DNA from: Ogataea parapolymorpha DL-1
Lineage: Eukaryota > Ascomycota > Pichiomycetes > Pichiales > Pichiaceae
Reading direction: 5' to 3'
NCBI RefSeq assembly: GCF_000187245.1
Contig: NC_027866.1
Coordinates: 302,411-366,410 of the forward strand
DNA length: 64,000 bases
Shown: positions 1-11,400 of the stretch, piece by piece
Numbering within the stretch: position 1 is the stretch's first letter
Layout: the number at the start of each line of letters is the position of its first letter
Notes under the pieces: model-generated
Database searches by the model: none
The model's input: only the letters and a program-made list of their open reading frames with translations
Told to the model about the DNA's origin: nothing
Position numbers and translations under genes: made by a program

Positions 1-82
1 AAACCATCACCGCGCACGCAGTATTTCAGCAGCGCAGGCAAACAGTTCAATCAATTAACAGCTCCAGCTTAGAAGAATACTG
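1..82 (-). other. Internal transcribed spacer 1, 5' part (cut by window edge)
   Basis: On the minus strand this follows directly after the mature 3' end of the 18S rRNA, so it is the beginning of ITS1. The 5.8S gene lies outside the window. No further structure could be assigned. Confidence 0.8.
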
Positions 83-131
<49 letters not shown>

Positions 132-234
132 GTTCCTCTAAATGACCAAGTTTGACTAGATTCTCGGTTCCAAGATGGAGTTGCCCCCTTCTCTGAACCA
201 ATCCTGAAGCCTCACTAAGCCATTCAATCGGTAC

Positions 235-270
<36 letters not shown>

Positions 271-707
271 ATCAACGCAAGCTGATGACTTGCGCTTACT
301 AGGAATTCCTCGTTGAAGAGCAATAATTGCAATGCTCTATCCCCAGCACGACGGAGTTTCACAAGATTACCCGGACCTCTCGGTCAAGGATAGAGCTCGT
401 TGGCTCCGTCAGTGTAGCGCGCGTGCGGCCCAGAACGTCTAAGGGCATCACAGACCTGTTATTGCCTCAAACTTCCATCGGCTTGAAACCGATAGTCCCT
501 CTAAGAAGTGAAAATCAGCAAAAGCCAATATCACTATTTAGTAGGTTAAGGTCTCGTTCGTTATCGCAATTAAGCAGACAAATCACTCCACCAACTAAGA
601 ACGGCCATGCACCACCACCCACAAAATCAAGAAAGAGCTCTCAATCTGTCAATCCTTATTGTGTCTGGACCTGGTGAGTTTCCCCGTGTTGAGTCAAATT
701 AAGCCGC

Positions 708-776
<69 letters not shown>

Positions 777-1875
777 AGAACCCAAAAACTTTGATTTCTC
801 GTAAGGTGCCGAGTGGGTCAAAAAAGAAACACCACCCGATCCCTAGTCGGCATAGTTTATGGTTAAGACTACGACGGTATCTGATCATCTTCGATCCCCT
901 AACTTTCGTTCTTGATTAATGAAAACGTCCTTGGCAAATGCTTTCGCAGTAGTTAGTCTTCAGTAAATCCAAGAATTTCACCTCTGACAACTGAATACTG
1001 ATGCCCCCGACCGTCCCTATTAATCATTACGATGGTCCTAGAAACCAACAAAATAGAACCATAACGTCCTATTCTATTATTCCATGCTAATATATTCGAG
1101 CAAAGGCCTGCTTTGAACACTCTAATTTTTTCAAAGTAAAAGTCCTGGTTTGCCAACACAGAGTGTTGGTTAGCCAGAAGGAAAGGCCCGGTTAAATCCA
1201 GTACGTGCCAAAAAAGGCAGACCGGCTAACCAGACCCAAGGTTCAACTACGAGCTTTTTAACTGCAACAACTTTAATATACGCTATTGGAGCTGGAATTA
1301 CCGCGGCTGCTGGCACCAGACTTGCCCTCCAATTGTTCCTCGTTAAGGTATTTACATTGTACTCATTCCAATTACAAGACCCGAAAGGGCCCTGTATCGT
1401 TATATATTGTCACTACCTCCCTGTGTCAGGATTGGGTAATTTGCGCGCCTGCTGCCTTCCTTGGATGTGGTAGCCGTTTCTCAGGCTCCCTCTCCGGAAT
1501 CGAACCCTTATTCCCCGTTACCCGTGAAAACCATGGTAGGCCACTATCCTACCATCGAAAGTTGATAGGGCAGAAATTTGAATGAACCAGCTCCAGCACA
1601 AGGCCATGAGCTTCGAAAAGTTATTATGAATCATCAAAAAGCCCGAAGGCATTGATTTTTTATCTAATAAATACACCCCTTCCAGAAGTCGGGGCTTTAA
1701 GCATGTATTAGCTCTAGAATTACCACGGTTATCCATGTAGTAAAGGAACTATCAAATAAACGATAACTGATTTAATGAGCCATTCGCAGTTTCACTGTAT
1801 AAATTGCTTATACTTAGACATGCATGGCTTAATCTTTGAGACAAGCATATGACTACTGGCAGGATCAACCAGATA
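83..1875 (-). rRNA. RDN18: 18S small-subunit ribosomal RNA, complete
   Basis: On the minus strand the gene begins with the universal eukaryotic 5' end (TATCTGGTTGATCCTGCCAG) at 1875 and ends with GGTGAACCTGCGGAAGGATCATTA-type sequence at 83. The length of about 1,793 nt is that of an intron-free yeast 18S, so there is no group I intron. Conserved landmarks seen on the plus strand include the reverse complement of the universal primer regions near 230-260 and 1290-1310. Several apparent reading frames inside it are meaningless. Confidence 0.97.
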
Positions 1876-2737
1876 ACTATCTGATGTTAGGCCGAAACCT
1901 AACAAGCGCTTCCCGCTAAACAGCCCGAAAGCCATCCAGCAGACAAAGCAGCAGATATTATTATCAGTTCGCAATCAAGATTCCATGAGAAATCTCAATC
2001 GGCAGAAGCCCACCACGCCAGCCGTTTTACTGGCCGTCGCAGAGACTAACTGCATCCATATAGCCCTCTTTGAGTTCTCCCGAATAATTTCCGCAAAATC
2101 ATTTCGGCAGCTAATAACGCTACCAAAAGTTTTTACATCATTATCCTGGAAGGAAGTTACAAGCAGAAACATCACGTAGTAAAAAACTACGGCTATGCTT
2201 CGCTGCAGACTCCCAAATTCGTCTTTAGTAGAATTCTTGCCATAGGCTAGTAATCCACTAAATCCATCAGTGCTCACACACAAAAATAATTAGAAATTTG
2301 GTATGAGACTGTTCAGGCTACTCAGACCATCAAAAATTATTTTTTTTGACCGCCCAAGATCACCCATGTTGAATTAGCCTTGAGAGAAAGTGTATCTGAC
2401 GATAACAACTTTACTCTCTCCACTAATCAACGAGGCCTTGAAGAGCTCTTTTCAGAACTCCCTTTCGAAAATCGAACCCCAAACGCGCAGAAGCTTTCGC
2501 TTCTTCACATTCAGTTTTCAAATCTTCTTTTATGCTTTCGCATGAAAGTCCATCCGCATCTCTCACGTAAAATTTCCTCTCTAATATAACTTTTTCCAAA
2601 AGTTACATAATTATTCATTGGCTTTTTTTTAGCACCTTCCTCCAGCTTTTTATATTTTTCATTTCGATTCTAATTCCCTACCGCCTCCAAATATTATTCC
2701 CCCGACATATTTCTTGGTACCACGAAATTTTTTCTTC
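1876..2737 (-). other. 5' external transcribed spacer and presumed rDNA promoter region
   Basis: This stretch lies upstream of the 18S gene in its direction of transcription and should hold the 5' ETS, and perhaps the Pol I promoter, of the rDNA unit. I cannot place the transcription start. A T/A-rich tract around 2330-2350 and pyrimidine-rich tracts at 2620-2737 are the only visible landmarks. Open frames at 1975-2283 and 2380-2589 show no protein-like features. The stretch ends at an N run, so the intergenic spacer is not represented. Confidence 0.6.
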
Positions 2738-2837
2738 NNNNNNNNNNNNNNNNNNNNNNNNNNNNNNNNNNNNNNNNNNNNNNNNNNNNNNNNNNNNNNN
2801 NNNNNNNNNNNNNNNNNNNNNNNNNNNNNNNNNNNNN
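2738..2837. other. Assembly gap of exactly 100 N
   Basis: One hundred consecutive N. This round number is the conventional placeholder for a join of unknown size, so the rDNA on the left and the gene block on the right are not proven to be contiguous; several rDNA units may be collapsed here. Confidence 0.97.
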
Positions 2838-2983
2838 CATACCTAACTTAGCATTCTATACATAAAAAATCTGGTAGCGCTGACTTCATGTCCAGACTAT
2901 GAAACCTAGATCATTTTAGGTAGAAAATGATTCAACTAAGGCTAGAAGTTCCAGCTAACGACAAGATGTAAATTTTAGAGGAT

Positions 2984-4948
2984 TCAAAACACTTCCTCCA
3001 ACCAAGGATCAAACCAGTTTAGACATTCATTAGCATCAATTTCGTTGTCTAGCATGCTGGACGATTTAATCCCAGGCAAGCTACCAGTTGGGGAGCTGGC
3101 AATGATATCATCATTAGGTCCTCGTCCAACATGCTCAAATTCTAAGAACCGATATTCATTCACTGTACTTGGGCCGTGATCAATTCCAATTTGGGCCAAA
3201 GTATTAGCTGCCTTTTGCATTCTCAAAAAACACATATGGTTCAAAGTTTTGATCGCCCACACACACTCTGTAGACATCGATGCTTTTCCTTTGATTGCTT
3301 TTAGCAAGCTGATTGCTCTCCTGAAGTTATTTGCAAATTCCTCGGTTTGAATACCAGAGTATATTAAAATAACGCTTATTAGAGAAATGTTGAACATAAG
3401 AGACAAATTCATCCACCACGGAACTTCCAGTTCTGCCTTGCTCCTCATGTTTTCAAAGATATCAAGCGTCTGTTTGCTTTGCTCTTTCAGGAGAAAAACA
3501 TCGGAGGAGCACCACTCAACGCAGGAATGGCAGTCAATTAATGCTAAGAGTTGCTTATTGTAAAGTGACAAATATATGTCATGATAAGTTAAGTATACTT
3601 GATCCAACAACAGCCGATCAAATTCATCGCAGGACATATCTGAGTCACACCAGTTCTTAAACTGTGAGAGCTCAGCTGCAATATTTTTCAAGAAAGTTTC
3701 ATCGACACTCTTGTTTCCAAAAGCATGTTGTTGTAGTCTGCCTGAATATCTCCCTAAGTAAATCATTGAAAGTGCTGGCTTCTGCAACCATCCATCACTA
3801 CATGAAGTTCCATCTAATGGGGGAAATTCCATATTGATGGACTCGTCTTGGATTTCACACTGTCTTCCGCTTTGCCAAGAGTACAATCTGTCCCAAGTAT
3901 AAACTAACCAAAACATCCTTTTGGCTTTAATTTCTTCATACACTTGGTCCCTGTTTGCCTTGGTGTTTATCTCAATGTTGAGCAACATTCCTTTACACAT
4001 TCTAATAGCAGATCCCAATGAAGTATATGATGAAGTTTGACGGTGCGCTGCTCTTAAATAGAATGTTATCAAAACCCACGATTGAATTAATTCAAGGGAC
4101 TGCCACTCAAAACTTAATTTTGACACGGTTTCATATGCTGAGTGAAACAAATCTTCCTCCATTCCAGGTTTGAGTTCTATTGAAATCCTATTTGGTCTTT
4201 CTGGATGATTTTCCGAAAATCTGATGGCTATTGCAAATATCAAATAGAGGATTGCATTGAATAGCTTGGCAGCTTTTGTGTCTGCTGCCATTATCAGATC
4301 ATTAACATACTTATGGTATTGGTCCATAAATACAGGCTCGTGAATCATGCAAAATAGGGGATTTACCTTATGGAAGAAAAAGTCTAATAGCCAGGCACAG
4401 AGATCTGATTGTTTACTAGGATTCAAGATGAGCGGCTGCACTGCAAGTGGCATTTGATTAAGATAGTGGCCTCCTGACATGTTCCATCCATAAAATTGTA
4501 GGCGAGGAATGGAAAGGCCTTCACGTTCGCTGGGATGTAATTCGAAGAAAAGAGACTTTCCTAACTTGTTAGCTAGAATTGCATCGTGTCTTGTGACTCT
4601 TCCGGTTCTCCTTCCATCCAATGACAAAATGTTGCTCTCAATCGTTTTATTACTACTTTGTGCATTTGTTGGGAGTTTATTCATTAAGCTATTCTCGAGA
4701 TTTTGGATCCTGTTCTCCAAATAACGAATATAATCATCCTGGGTTGGTTTTCGGCGGTCAACGTTGTGATCTAAGGGGCTTTTTCTCGGTAAGCTGCTTC
4801 CTATTTCAGTAGAGTATTCGCAAAGCTGAGTACGACGTCTGCAGTGAAAACAAGGTTGTTCGCCATCACATTTGATTCTCCGAAACCTGCAGTATGTGCA
4901 AGCCCTCCTAACTCTCGATCTTTTGGATTCACTCTCGTGGCCAACCAT
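2984..4948 (-). CDS. Zn2Cys6 binuclear-cluster transcription factor
   Basis: A 654-residue fungal regulator. The binuclear zinc cluster is at residues 17-43, with canonical spacing C17-x2-C20-x6-C27-x5-C33-x2-C36-x6-C43, preceded by a basic stretch (KRSRVRR). A short heptad-like helix at about 70-92 (DDYIRYLENRIQNLENSL) is the likely dimerisation coiled coil. Residues from about 180 to 480 have the look of the fungal-specific transcription factor middle domain, and the acidic, aromatic C-terminus could activate transcription. The start is an ATG just upstream of the cluster. It is transcribed divergently from a transporter gene 324 bp away, and the shared promoter holds two tandem CCG-N4-CGG elements, the kind of site such dimers bind. 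I infer, but cannot show, that it regulates that transporter. No specific orthologue is recognised. Confidence 0.9.
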   Translation of the reverse strand: MVGHESESKRSRVRRACTYCRFRRIKCDGEQPCFHCRRRTQLCEYSTEIGSSLPRKSPLDHNVDRRKPTQDDYIRYLENRIQNLENSLMNKLPTNAQSSNKTIESNILSLDGRRTGRVTRHDAILANKLGKSLFFELHPSEREGLSIPRLQFYGWNMSGGHYLNQMPLAVQPLILNPSKQSDLCAWLLDFFFHKVNPLFCMIHEPVFMDQYHKYVNDLIMAADTKAAKLFNAILYLIFAIAIRFSENHPERPNRISIELKPGMEEDLFHSAYETVSKLSFEWQSLELIQSWVLITFYLRAAHRQTSSYTSLGSAIRMCKGMLLNIEINTKANRDQVYEEIKAKRMFWLVYTWDRLYSWQSGRQCEIQDESINMEFPPLDGTSCSDGWLQKPALSMIYLGRYSGRLQQHAFGNKSVDETFLKNIAAELSQFKNWCDSDMSCDEFDRLLLDQVYLTYHDIYLSLYNKQLLALIDCHSCVEWCSSDVFLLKEQSKQTLDIFENMRSKAELEVPWWMNLSLMFNISLISVILIYSGIQTEEFANNFRRAISLLKAIKGKASMSTECVWAIKTLNHMCFLRMQKAANTLAQIGIDHGPSTVNEYRFLEFEHVGRGPNDDIIASSPTGSLPGIKSSSMLDNEIDANECLNWFDPWLEEVF

Positions 4949-5035
4949 CTGTGTTATAGAAACTATCTTGCTAATCTTTTTTGCGATTCAAATTAGTGAT
5001 ACACATACAAGGGCCAAAAACTTTATCTTGCGAGC

Positions 5036-5075
5036 GGTCCGTTCGCGGAAAAAATGGTCCGTTCGCGGAAAAAAT
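5036..5075. promoter_or_regulatory. Two exact tandem 20-bp copies carrying CCG-N4-CGG sites
   Basis: The 20-mer GGTCCGTTCGCGGAAAAAAT occurs twice, back to back (5036-5055 and 5056-5075). Each copy contains TCCGTTCGCGGA, an everted repeat CCG-TTCG-CGG with a 4-bp spacer, the half-site type and spacing used by some Zn2Cys6 dimers (Leu3 is the well-known case of CCG-N4-CGG). Position between a zinc-cluster gene and a transporter makes it a strong candidate binding site; the binding itself is inference. Confidence 0.75.
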
Positions 5076-5206
5076 GCGGATCGCTATCGCGATGCACCGA
5101 AATCACATTATTCAGATTAAAAAATATTGAGATGATCCGTTTAACGGGAACCGCAAATTGCGGGCCCCAATTAACGACTTTCAAGCCTTCTATGCAGAAT
5201 GGGCCA

Positions 5207-5214
5207 TATAAAAA
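5207..5214 (+). promoter_or_regulatory. TATA element of the transporter gene
   Basis: TATAAAAA, 59 bp upstream of the transporter ATG and 132 bp downstream of the paired CCG-N4-CGG sites, which is a normal spacing for a regulated yeast promoter. Confidence 0.6.
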
Positions 5215-5272
5215 TGCCCAAATTTCACAGTTTCAGATCTGATTAGAACTAAACTTAAATCAAGAGGGTGAA

Positions 5273-6561
5273 ATGAAAAAGTCTATGGAATTTGACGAGG
5301 ATGAGTTCCCAGAGGGAGGATTTGGATGGTTTGTCGTCTTGGCATCTTGGTGTGGAATGGCATGCACATTCGGCATGGTAAACAGTTTTGGAGTGTATCA
5401 GTCTTTCTATCAAACTGAGTTGTATTCTGGAGAAAAAACGTTCAAAATCAATATCATAGGTTCTTTACAACCTGCATGTATGTATTTCTTTTGCACTGTG
5501 ACAGTCTATCTCCATCACTATTTTGGCGTTCAACTTACTGTTGCATTGGGTGCTTTCATACAGCTCTTTTCATTGATGATGATGTCTATTACGAACAATA
5601 TATGGCAGTTGTTCCTTACGCAGGGAGCGTTGTTTGGATTTGGAAGTGGTATAATATATTTCTCTGCCTTAACGATCCCTATGCATTGGTTCAAAAAAAA
5701 AAGGCTTTTGCAATTGGAATTGCCAGCTCTGGTTCCAGCATCGGTGGAGTAATTTGGCCGATTGCTGTTAGGAAGCTCATATCAGAGGTAGGAGTTAACT
5801 GGACGAACAGGATTTTGGGGTTCATTTATATCCCAGTGGCAGCAATACTAGTTCTTTTCTTAAGACCTAGGTTGCCCGTTAAGCTTCAAGAAACTGATAA
5901 CTTCCTGTCCTTGTATCGCTTCCGATTTTATTATGATCTTACAATACTAAGAAGCCGGAAATATTTGATTCTGCTGTTTGCTTTCATTATCTCACAAATG
6001 GCGCTGTTTCCTGGTCTGTTCCTTACTGATCTGTATGGCCAGCATTTAGCACAGAAATTACACAGATCCTTATTCGACCCAGCTTATTATGTCACTTTTT
6101 TGAATGCTGCCAGTTTGTTTGGTAGAATCCTGCCCGGCTTTTTAGCTGATGTGTTTGGCCGACTCAACGTTCTTATACCCTTCATGTTATTATCGGGTAT
6201 TCTTCCTTTATCTCTCTGGCTTAACTCGTCTAGCTCTGACATCGTGTTTCTGATCTTTGATGTAACATGGGGCTTTTCTTCGGGAGTTGTTATTTCTTTA
6301 TTTCCGACTATCATCCCCCAATTATTTGGTGTTGAAAAAAATCAGAACCGAATGGGATTACTTTTCACATTCGCTGGAATCGGAGCTCTCTTTGGGCCGA
6401 TTATATGTGGTGCATTTCTACCTTTAGCAGGTAGTGTGGAGCAATATCTTACAGATTTCAAGAAAGTCGCAACATTTATTGGCGTACTATTCTTGGTGGC
6501 TGCTGGATCATTGTGCTCACTCAGATTATTGATCTCAAAGAGTTTCTTTCAAATCTTGTAA
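5273..6561 (+). pseudogene. MFS monocarboxylate-porter-like transporter, frame broken at an A10 run
   Basis: A major facilitator protein of the monocarboxylate transporter type (yeast Mch family). The N-terminus carries the PEGGFGW variant of the family's DGGWGW signature before TM1, and the whole reading covers about 12 hydrophobic segments and roughly 430 residues, a normal family length. It is read in two frames: 5273 to about 5700, then continuing in another frame to 6561. The switch lies at ten consecutive A (5693-5702). On either side the sequence is good: PMHWFKKK before, and AFAIGIASSGSSIGGVIWP after, the conserved loop and TM4 of this family. One extra A, or two fewer, would restore a single frame. 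This is either a homopolymer sequencing error or a recent null allele. Substrate is unknown. Confidence 0.85.
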
Positions 6562-6779
6562 GTCCTACTGCTATTAAAAAACTGAAAACTATTCTATCCT
6601 AGTATCCGATACAGTTAAAATGATCATTCGAATACTGGTTTTATGGATACTCCTCAAGTATACACAGAACTGTCAAACGAGAACTGCACTTTCAGTCACG
6701 AAGCATTCAACGGACAAGTTTTTCATACCACAGATCTACATAATCGATTGTGAAAAAATATAAAAAAGAAATAATCAGT

Positions 6780-6863
6780 TGCATACAGCAGGGTTCGAAC
6801 CTGCGTCCCATCACTGAGAATAGAACTTGAGTCTACCGCCTTGGACCACTCGGCCATGTATGC
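6780..6863 (-). tRNA. tL(CAA): tRNA-Leu (anticodon CAA)
   Basis: On the minus strand: acceptor stem GCATACA/TGTATGC pairs perfectly, the D arm is GCC/GGC, the anticodon loop CTCAAGT gives CAA (decodes UUG), a long variable arm (TCTCA/TGGGA) marks it as class II, and the T arm GCAGG-TTCGAAC-CCTGC pairs perfectly. The discriminator base is A, as expected for leucine. A Pol III stop of six T (complement of 6763-6768) lies just downstream. There is no intron, whereas the S. cerevisiae tRNA-Leu(CAA) genes carry one. Confidence 0.96.
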
Positions 6864-8205
6864 TTGATTACTCAAGTTGGAGTTGATTTTTTGTCACAAG
6901 TGAAGAGCTTGTAATTCTCTCCCTCTATTTTTTTTAGCTAAGGTGCTACCTCGGTGACCATATGTGCAAAGTGGTCTTTGGTTGAGTCAAATTCTAGATC
7001 TTGGAAACAGAAGACCCTTCTATTTTCCTTGTCTAGTATTTGGTTTTACTAATCACAGCTACATATCGTATATCGCAATATCAGTCATTTACTCTCACAT
7101 CAGTTGTTATCGAGATATCGCCCCCCCTAAACCTCATTTTTACAGAATATGTATAGTTCACCAAATTGGATCTGTTTAAAAGACGGCGACATTATATATT
7201 TAAGTACGAATATTTAAATAGAGATTTTTTTTAATTCTAGGAAATCAGTTGTAGGTAAAAATTGGAGATACTATGATCTTCCTTAATGTGACGGCATCAA
7301 TGGTAATGCAATAAAATATGATTTAAAGCTGCTTTCTCTATTAGGCCCAATGAGAAGCAAATAATTGCTTTTTCAAAGCTATTGCTTCCGGGATTGGTGG
7401 GCATATCAGATTCTGATATGCTGAACTACCAACATGGTCAATTAACGTATGATCACTCAGTAGATCTACCACCACCTGCCACCTATTTGAAAGTCACTCA
7501 ACTAATTAGCAAAATCGACCACATGAGCAGATGATAAACCCGGGTCGTGGCAAAACACGCGATATCATCTAATGCGTGCTGGTGAACATTCTAATAGTCT
7601 AGGAAAAAGTCTGACCTTCGTTATATCCGAGACGTGTTATCTCATGTTCTAAACTGATCTGCAAATAAAAAGTATTTGAGATTCATGTTCCATGGATGGG
7701 ATGAGAAAACATCTGAATATGGGAGGCGTCGTTGTTGCCATACATGCAGGCACTTGACCTTAACTTAAATAGGATAGTGATGGTAAGTTTATATAAATTG
7801 TATAATTATGCCTTGAAACTGAATAGTACTTTTACTAGCGGTGTATTTTCTCAGAAGGAGAATCTCAACCTCATTTTCCACGAAGGCGGACGGACAGAGA
7901 AGACACTATTATCTCATCTCATCAGCTCACAAGTTGGAACGTTTCACATGCTGTAGTAGCGTAAGATCAACCCAGATGAGAGGACAATGTTGAGCTTAAT
8001 GAATCTATTAATTGAAAACTAAACTTGAGCCTTATTCTGAAGCTTAGCTGGGATTGAACAAGCAAGATCGTCCAGCATTATTTCAGGGTTGAAATGGTAT
8101 TTACCTTAACTTCAAGGTAGATACTTGGGGGAATGGGATCCTTGAAAATGGTGAGATTACCTACCTTTACCAGTCAAAGTGGGCACAATTTTCGAACTTG
8201 GTACC
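6864..8205. other. AT-rich region without recognisable genes
   Basis: Start of the 15-kb gene-poor region. No reading frame here looks like a protein gene. The only structure I see is a perfect palindrome at 7401-7421 (GCATATCAGA, one T, then its inverse). This stretch may hold old, unrecognisable repeat remnants. Confidence 0.6.
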
Positions 8206-8473
8206 TGTTGAGATAAGATAGTCATAGATTATATCATGGCTGTGCGGCTTATCCTGATATGAAGGTTTATCGGTCCTAGCACATGCATAATGTGAGCCCA
8301 TTCTCAGATATGCATATGAGACTAACCAAATAATATATAACGGTGTGTCATATCCCACTCGTAAGTGAGGCACTAAGGTATACTAAAGATATTAACTATC
8401 TGATACATAGTCACACTATTGAAGGAAGAGCAATGATTGTAGACATTACACTCATCAAAACAAAGTTTCAACA
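8206..8473 (+). mobile_element. Solo LTR of the Ty5-like family, 5-bp target duplication
   Basis: A 268-bp sequence beginning TGTTGAGATAAG and ending GTTTCAACA (TG...CA termini). It matches, in opposite orientation, the LTRs of the full element at 15996-20577. It is flanked by a perfect target-site duplication GTACC (8201-8205 and 8474-8478), so it is a genuine former insertion reduced to one LTR by recombination. Confidence 0.95.
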
Positions 8474-11400
8474 GTACCCAATAAAACAAACTCAAGAGAA
8501 ACTGTCAATGTTATTTTGACCAGTTGATTCAAAGGTATGTGTGTATATTCTCGATCCTATGTTGGGGATAGTATTTCTAATACCTTACATTATCTTCTGC
8601 CACTAAAAATTAAGAGATCCTGAATGAGACTGCACATTATATTCTTAAATCGCATACCTTTTTAAGTTCACTGTACTATGACTACCTATCTTAACAGTCT
8701 GAACATAGACATTTGAGTCTCCCATTTCAGCAACGTCCATACTTCCTGGTAACAGGAGGACTCGCAAAGGAGACTAGTTGTTACATCACAACCTGTCGAT
8801 CTGATCTATTGATATATATTAGCATACATCCTGATATAATATATTCAGCTCGTAAAACGGTTATCTTAGTTATAGGGTACTTGAACGGGTTATTAAAATA
8901 GATATTCATGTTCAACAGGAAATGCCTTTAGGATTAATCCACCAGCTTTTTTTCTTCAACGGGGCATTACCAGAAGAGTAAAAGCTTGAATAATGGGTGC
9001 CTCTAAGTCAATTTATGTTGCTCATAACGTCCATTATTTGGCACGAGATTGAGTCCAGGTAGGGCGGCTAGGTGTCTATTTTTATCACACCGAGTTGCAG
9101 CTTTGTATGAACAAGCACTTTGAGTTTTGAACTGAAGTTCAATGAAACACGACCTCTCCACATTTGAAATTTAGCCGTAGGGAACGAGTTGAAAGTGTCT
9201 GCCCCCTTATTAGAGATAATTAGTTTTCATTACTTTGTGCGATAAGAGAATCCAGAAAGTAGAAGATCCGCACGTATTTAGATCTTCAAAAAGAAAATGC
9301 GTACATGATCTGAAACTAAACGACTAAAGAACAAAACATAAGGTATTCTCTAAATAAGTTGAGCACCATATAAAATTGCTTTCCGGAATGTAGACTAGGG
9401 AAAACCACAGTCGACAAACACCCTTCATTATTATAACAAAGTGATGGATATAGTGTGACTATTTCTTTCCCACTACAATGATAAGGGCAGTTTTCGAATT
9501 TTGAGGGGGTAGATTTATCAACGGCAAGATCATATCTTATCTTTGTGCTCCCACGACTATTTTTAGATGAATAGGTAACGGTAGCTAGGGAAAAAAATAT
9601 ACGGCATGCCCGTAAAACAACTGCATACAAACTGATGCAGTTTCTGTTCTAGTTGGAGAGCCGTCTATGACGACAAATTATCAAAAAGGCTTTTAAGTTC
9701 TTTATTCACCTCCTGGGAACTTTGTTTGACTACAAAACAAATTCTTGGCAGGAGAAAACAATGTGAGTAATAATTGCTCGCAAAAAGCAACTTGCTTGCA
9801 GATAGTATACTTTTCAGGACGCCAATTTGAAGCTTATTCACTTCTTTATTCATGACTAAATGCATGCTTCGATGATGACTCCAATCCAGTTTATTCACGA
9901 TAAACAATTAAACATGTTGGGACAGGTAAAGGCTTTTGAATAGGAGGGATAGGTGATATGAAGGGGTGGAGTACCTTGAGTGAACTCGATGAAGTCATGT
10001 ATGGGATAGCTTTTAAAAATGCTGTTTTGAGTTGCAAGAAAATGCTACCGACATAAGGTTTTGATTGCACGCAATTAATAATGCTGCTTTGGATTACTTC
10101 AACCTCAAATTAATGTTGCTCAGAAACTTCCTCGAAAGTCATAAGTGTAGGACTATACATCAATCAATATCAACTAGATTTGTTTAAAGTGGGGAGTTTT
10201 GATATTGAAACAGGCTTTGGGAGAAAGCTTTTAGGACCAAGACAGACAAGTACAAGATTCTGATTTGAGAAGCACATAGCTCAAACACCTGCGTATCAAC
10301 AGAAAGCCCTGAAACGTTGAATTGCTAGATTCTGTCTCTTCATACGGTGAGAGCTTATTTTTTTCCTTCTTTAGATAGGACCACGAGCCCCATGTAGACT
10401 TTCAACATCAGTATAATAAGTTTAGTACGAACAATTTACTTCCTTATCCAAGCTATCACCAGCGACCAGAATTACTTGATGCACGTGAAGTGATTAAGTG
10501 CACGAGAGTCCCAAAATGTAATTTTTCATAGTATTCCAGATTTAAAGAATCCTCTGAATAGAGGTCTCGTCAGAGCTGCTCTCGTGAATATTGCTATGTG
10601 TAGTGATAGCAAGGGGCCGAGTGTACATCAAACCTTTTAGCTGCGAAGAGTTTACCGAGCGTGAGATCGCCAAAAAATGAATTCCTGGTACCGGAATCGT
10701 CGAAGTTGGCCTCATTTGTGGTTTAATGTGATAAGCACTTTGTGTTGCAGCTGCCTTCAAAGTTTGACAAGAGAAATGGTGGAGGAATATACTTAGTTAA
10801 AAAAAAGACTTTGAAAATTTTATGCAGTAGTCGATGCTCACTTACCAAAAGGCAAAAAAGTAAAGATATATTATCACGTTGTATAAAATCAGATGCCCAC
10901 TTGTGTACTTTATACATGCTTTATGTGGTAAATGAAATGTATGATTCCTCCTATGAAAACTAATGAAATGTGCTCCGACGATGCAACGAACCCGAAAAAA
11001 TTAGGCAGGGAAAGCTTCGCTTATAAACGGCATCTACACATATTTCCGTAAAAGGTTTCAGAGATTTACTGGCAAACCTATGAATTGATTAATCAACAGA
11101 CACATAATCCACAGTTGATTCTTACACTCCTATGGAACAGCTTCAACCGCAACCTTCATTTTATTGATTTTCTAATCACCTAAATAGAAGTAACTGTAAT
11201 CCAGCATATTATAGACTTGCCAACAAACTTTACCAATGGCCTTTAAGATACTTATTTTTGCCGGTTTGGTCGTTTATTTGGAATACTTGAAGTTAGTCTA
11301 CTGAGATCAGGTGATCACATATTTGTTGAGGTTTTGAAAGAAACATATACCCACTCCAAAATGAATTTTGTTTGCGGATGTTATCTTCATGACACAAGTA

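Larger units (their letters stand above)
4949..5272. promoter_or_regulatory. Divergent promoter between regulator and transporter
   Basis: A 324-bp intergenic region serving both the zinc-cluster regulator (leftward) and the transporter (rightward). It contains an exact 20-bp tandem duplication at 5036-5075 and a TATA element at 5207-5214. No open frame in it looks like a gene. Confidence 0.8.

Noticed and set aside
327..2283. Several open frames across the 18S gene and ETS on both strands
   Set aside because: They lie within unmistakable ribosomal RNA or its leader and show no protein features.
5693..5702. Programmed ribosomal frameshift in the transporter gene
   Set aside because: No known slippery site plus stimulator, and no precedent in this transporter family; homopolymer error or mutation is simpler.
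8560..8918. A second LTR family (TGTTGGGG ... TTCAACA)
   Set aside because: No target duplication (TCCTA versus GGAAA), and no second copy found in the window.
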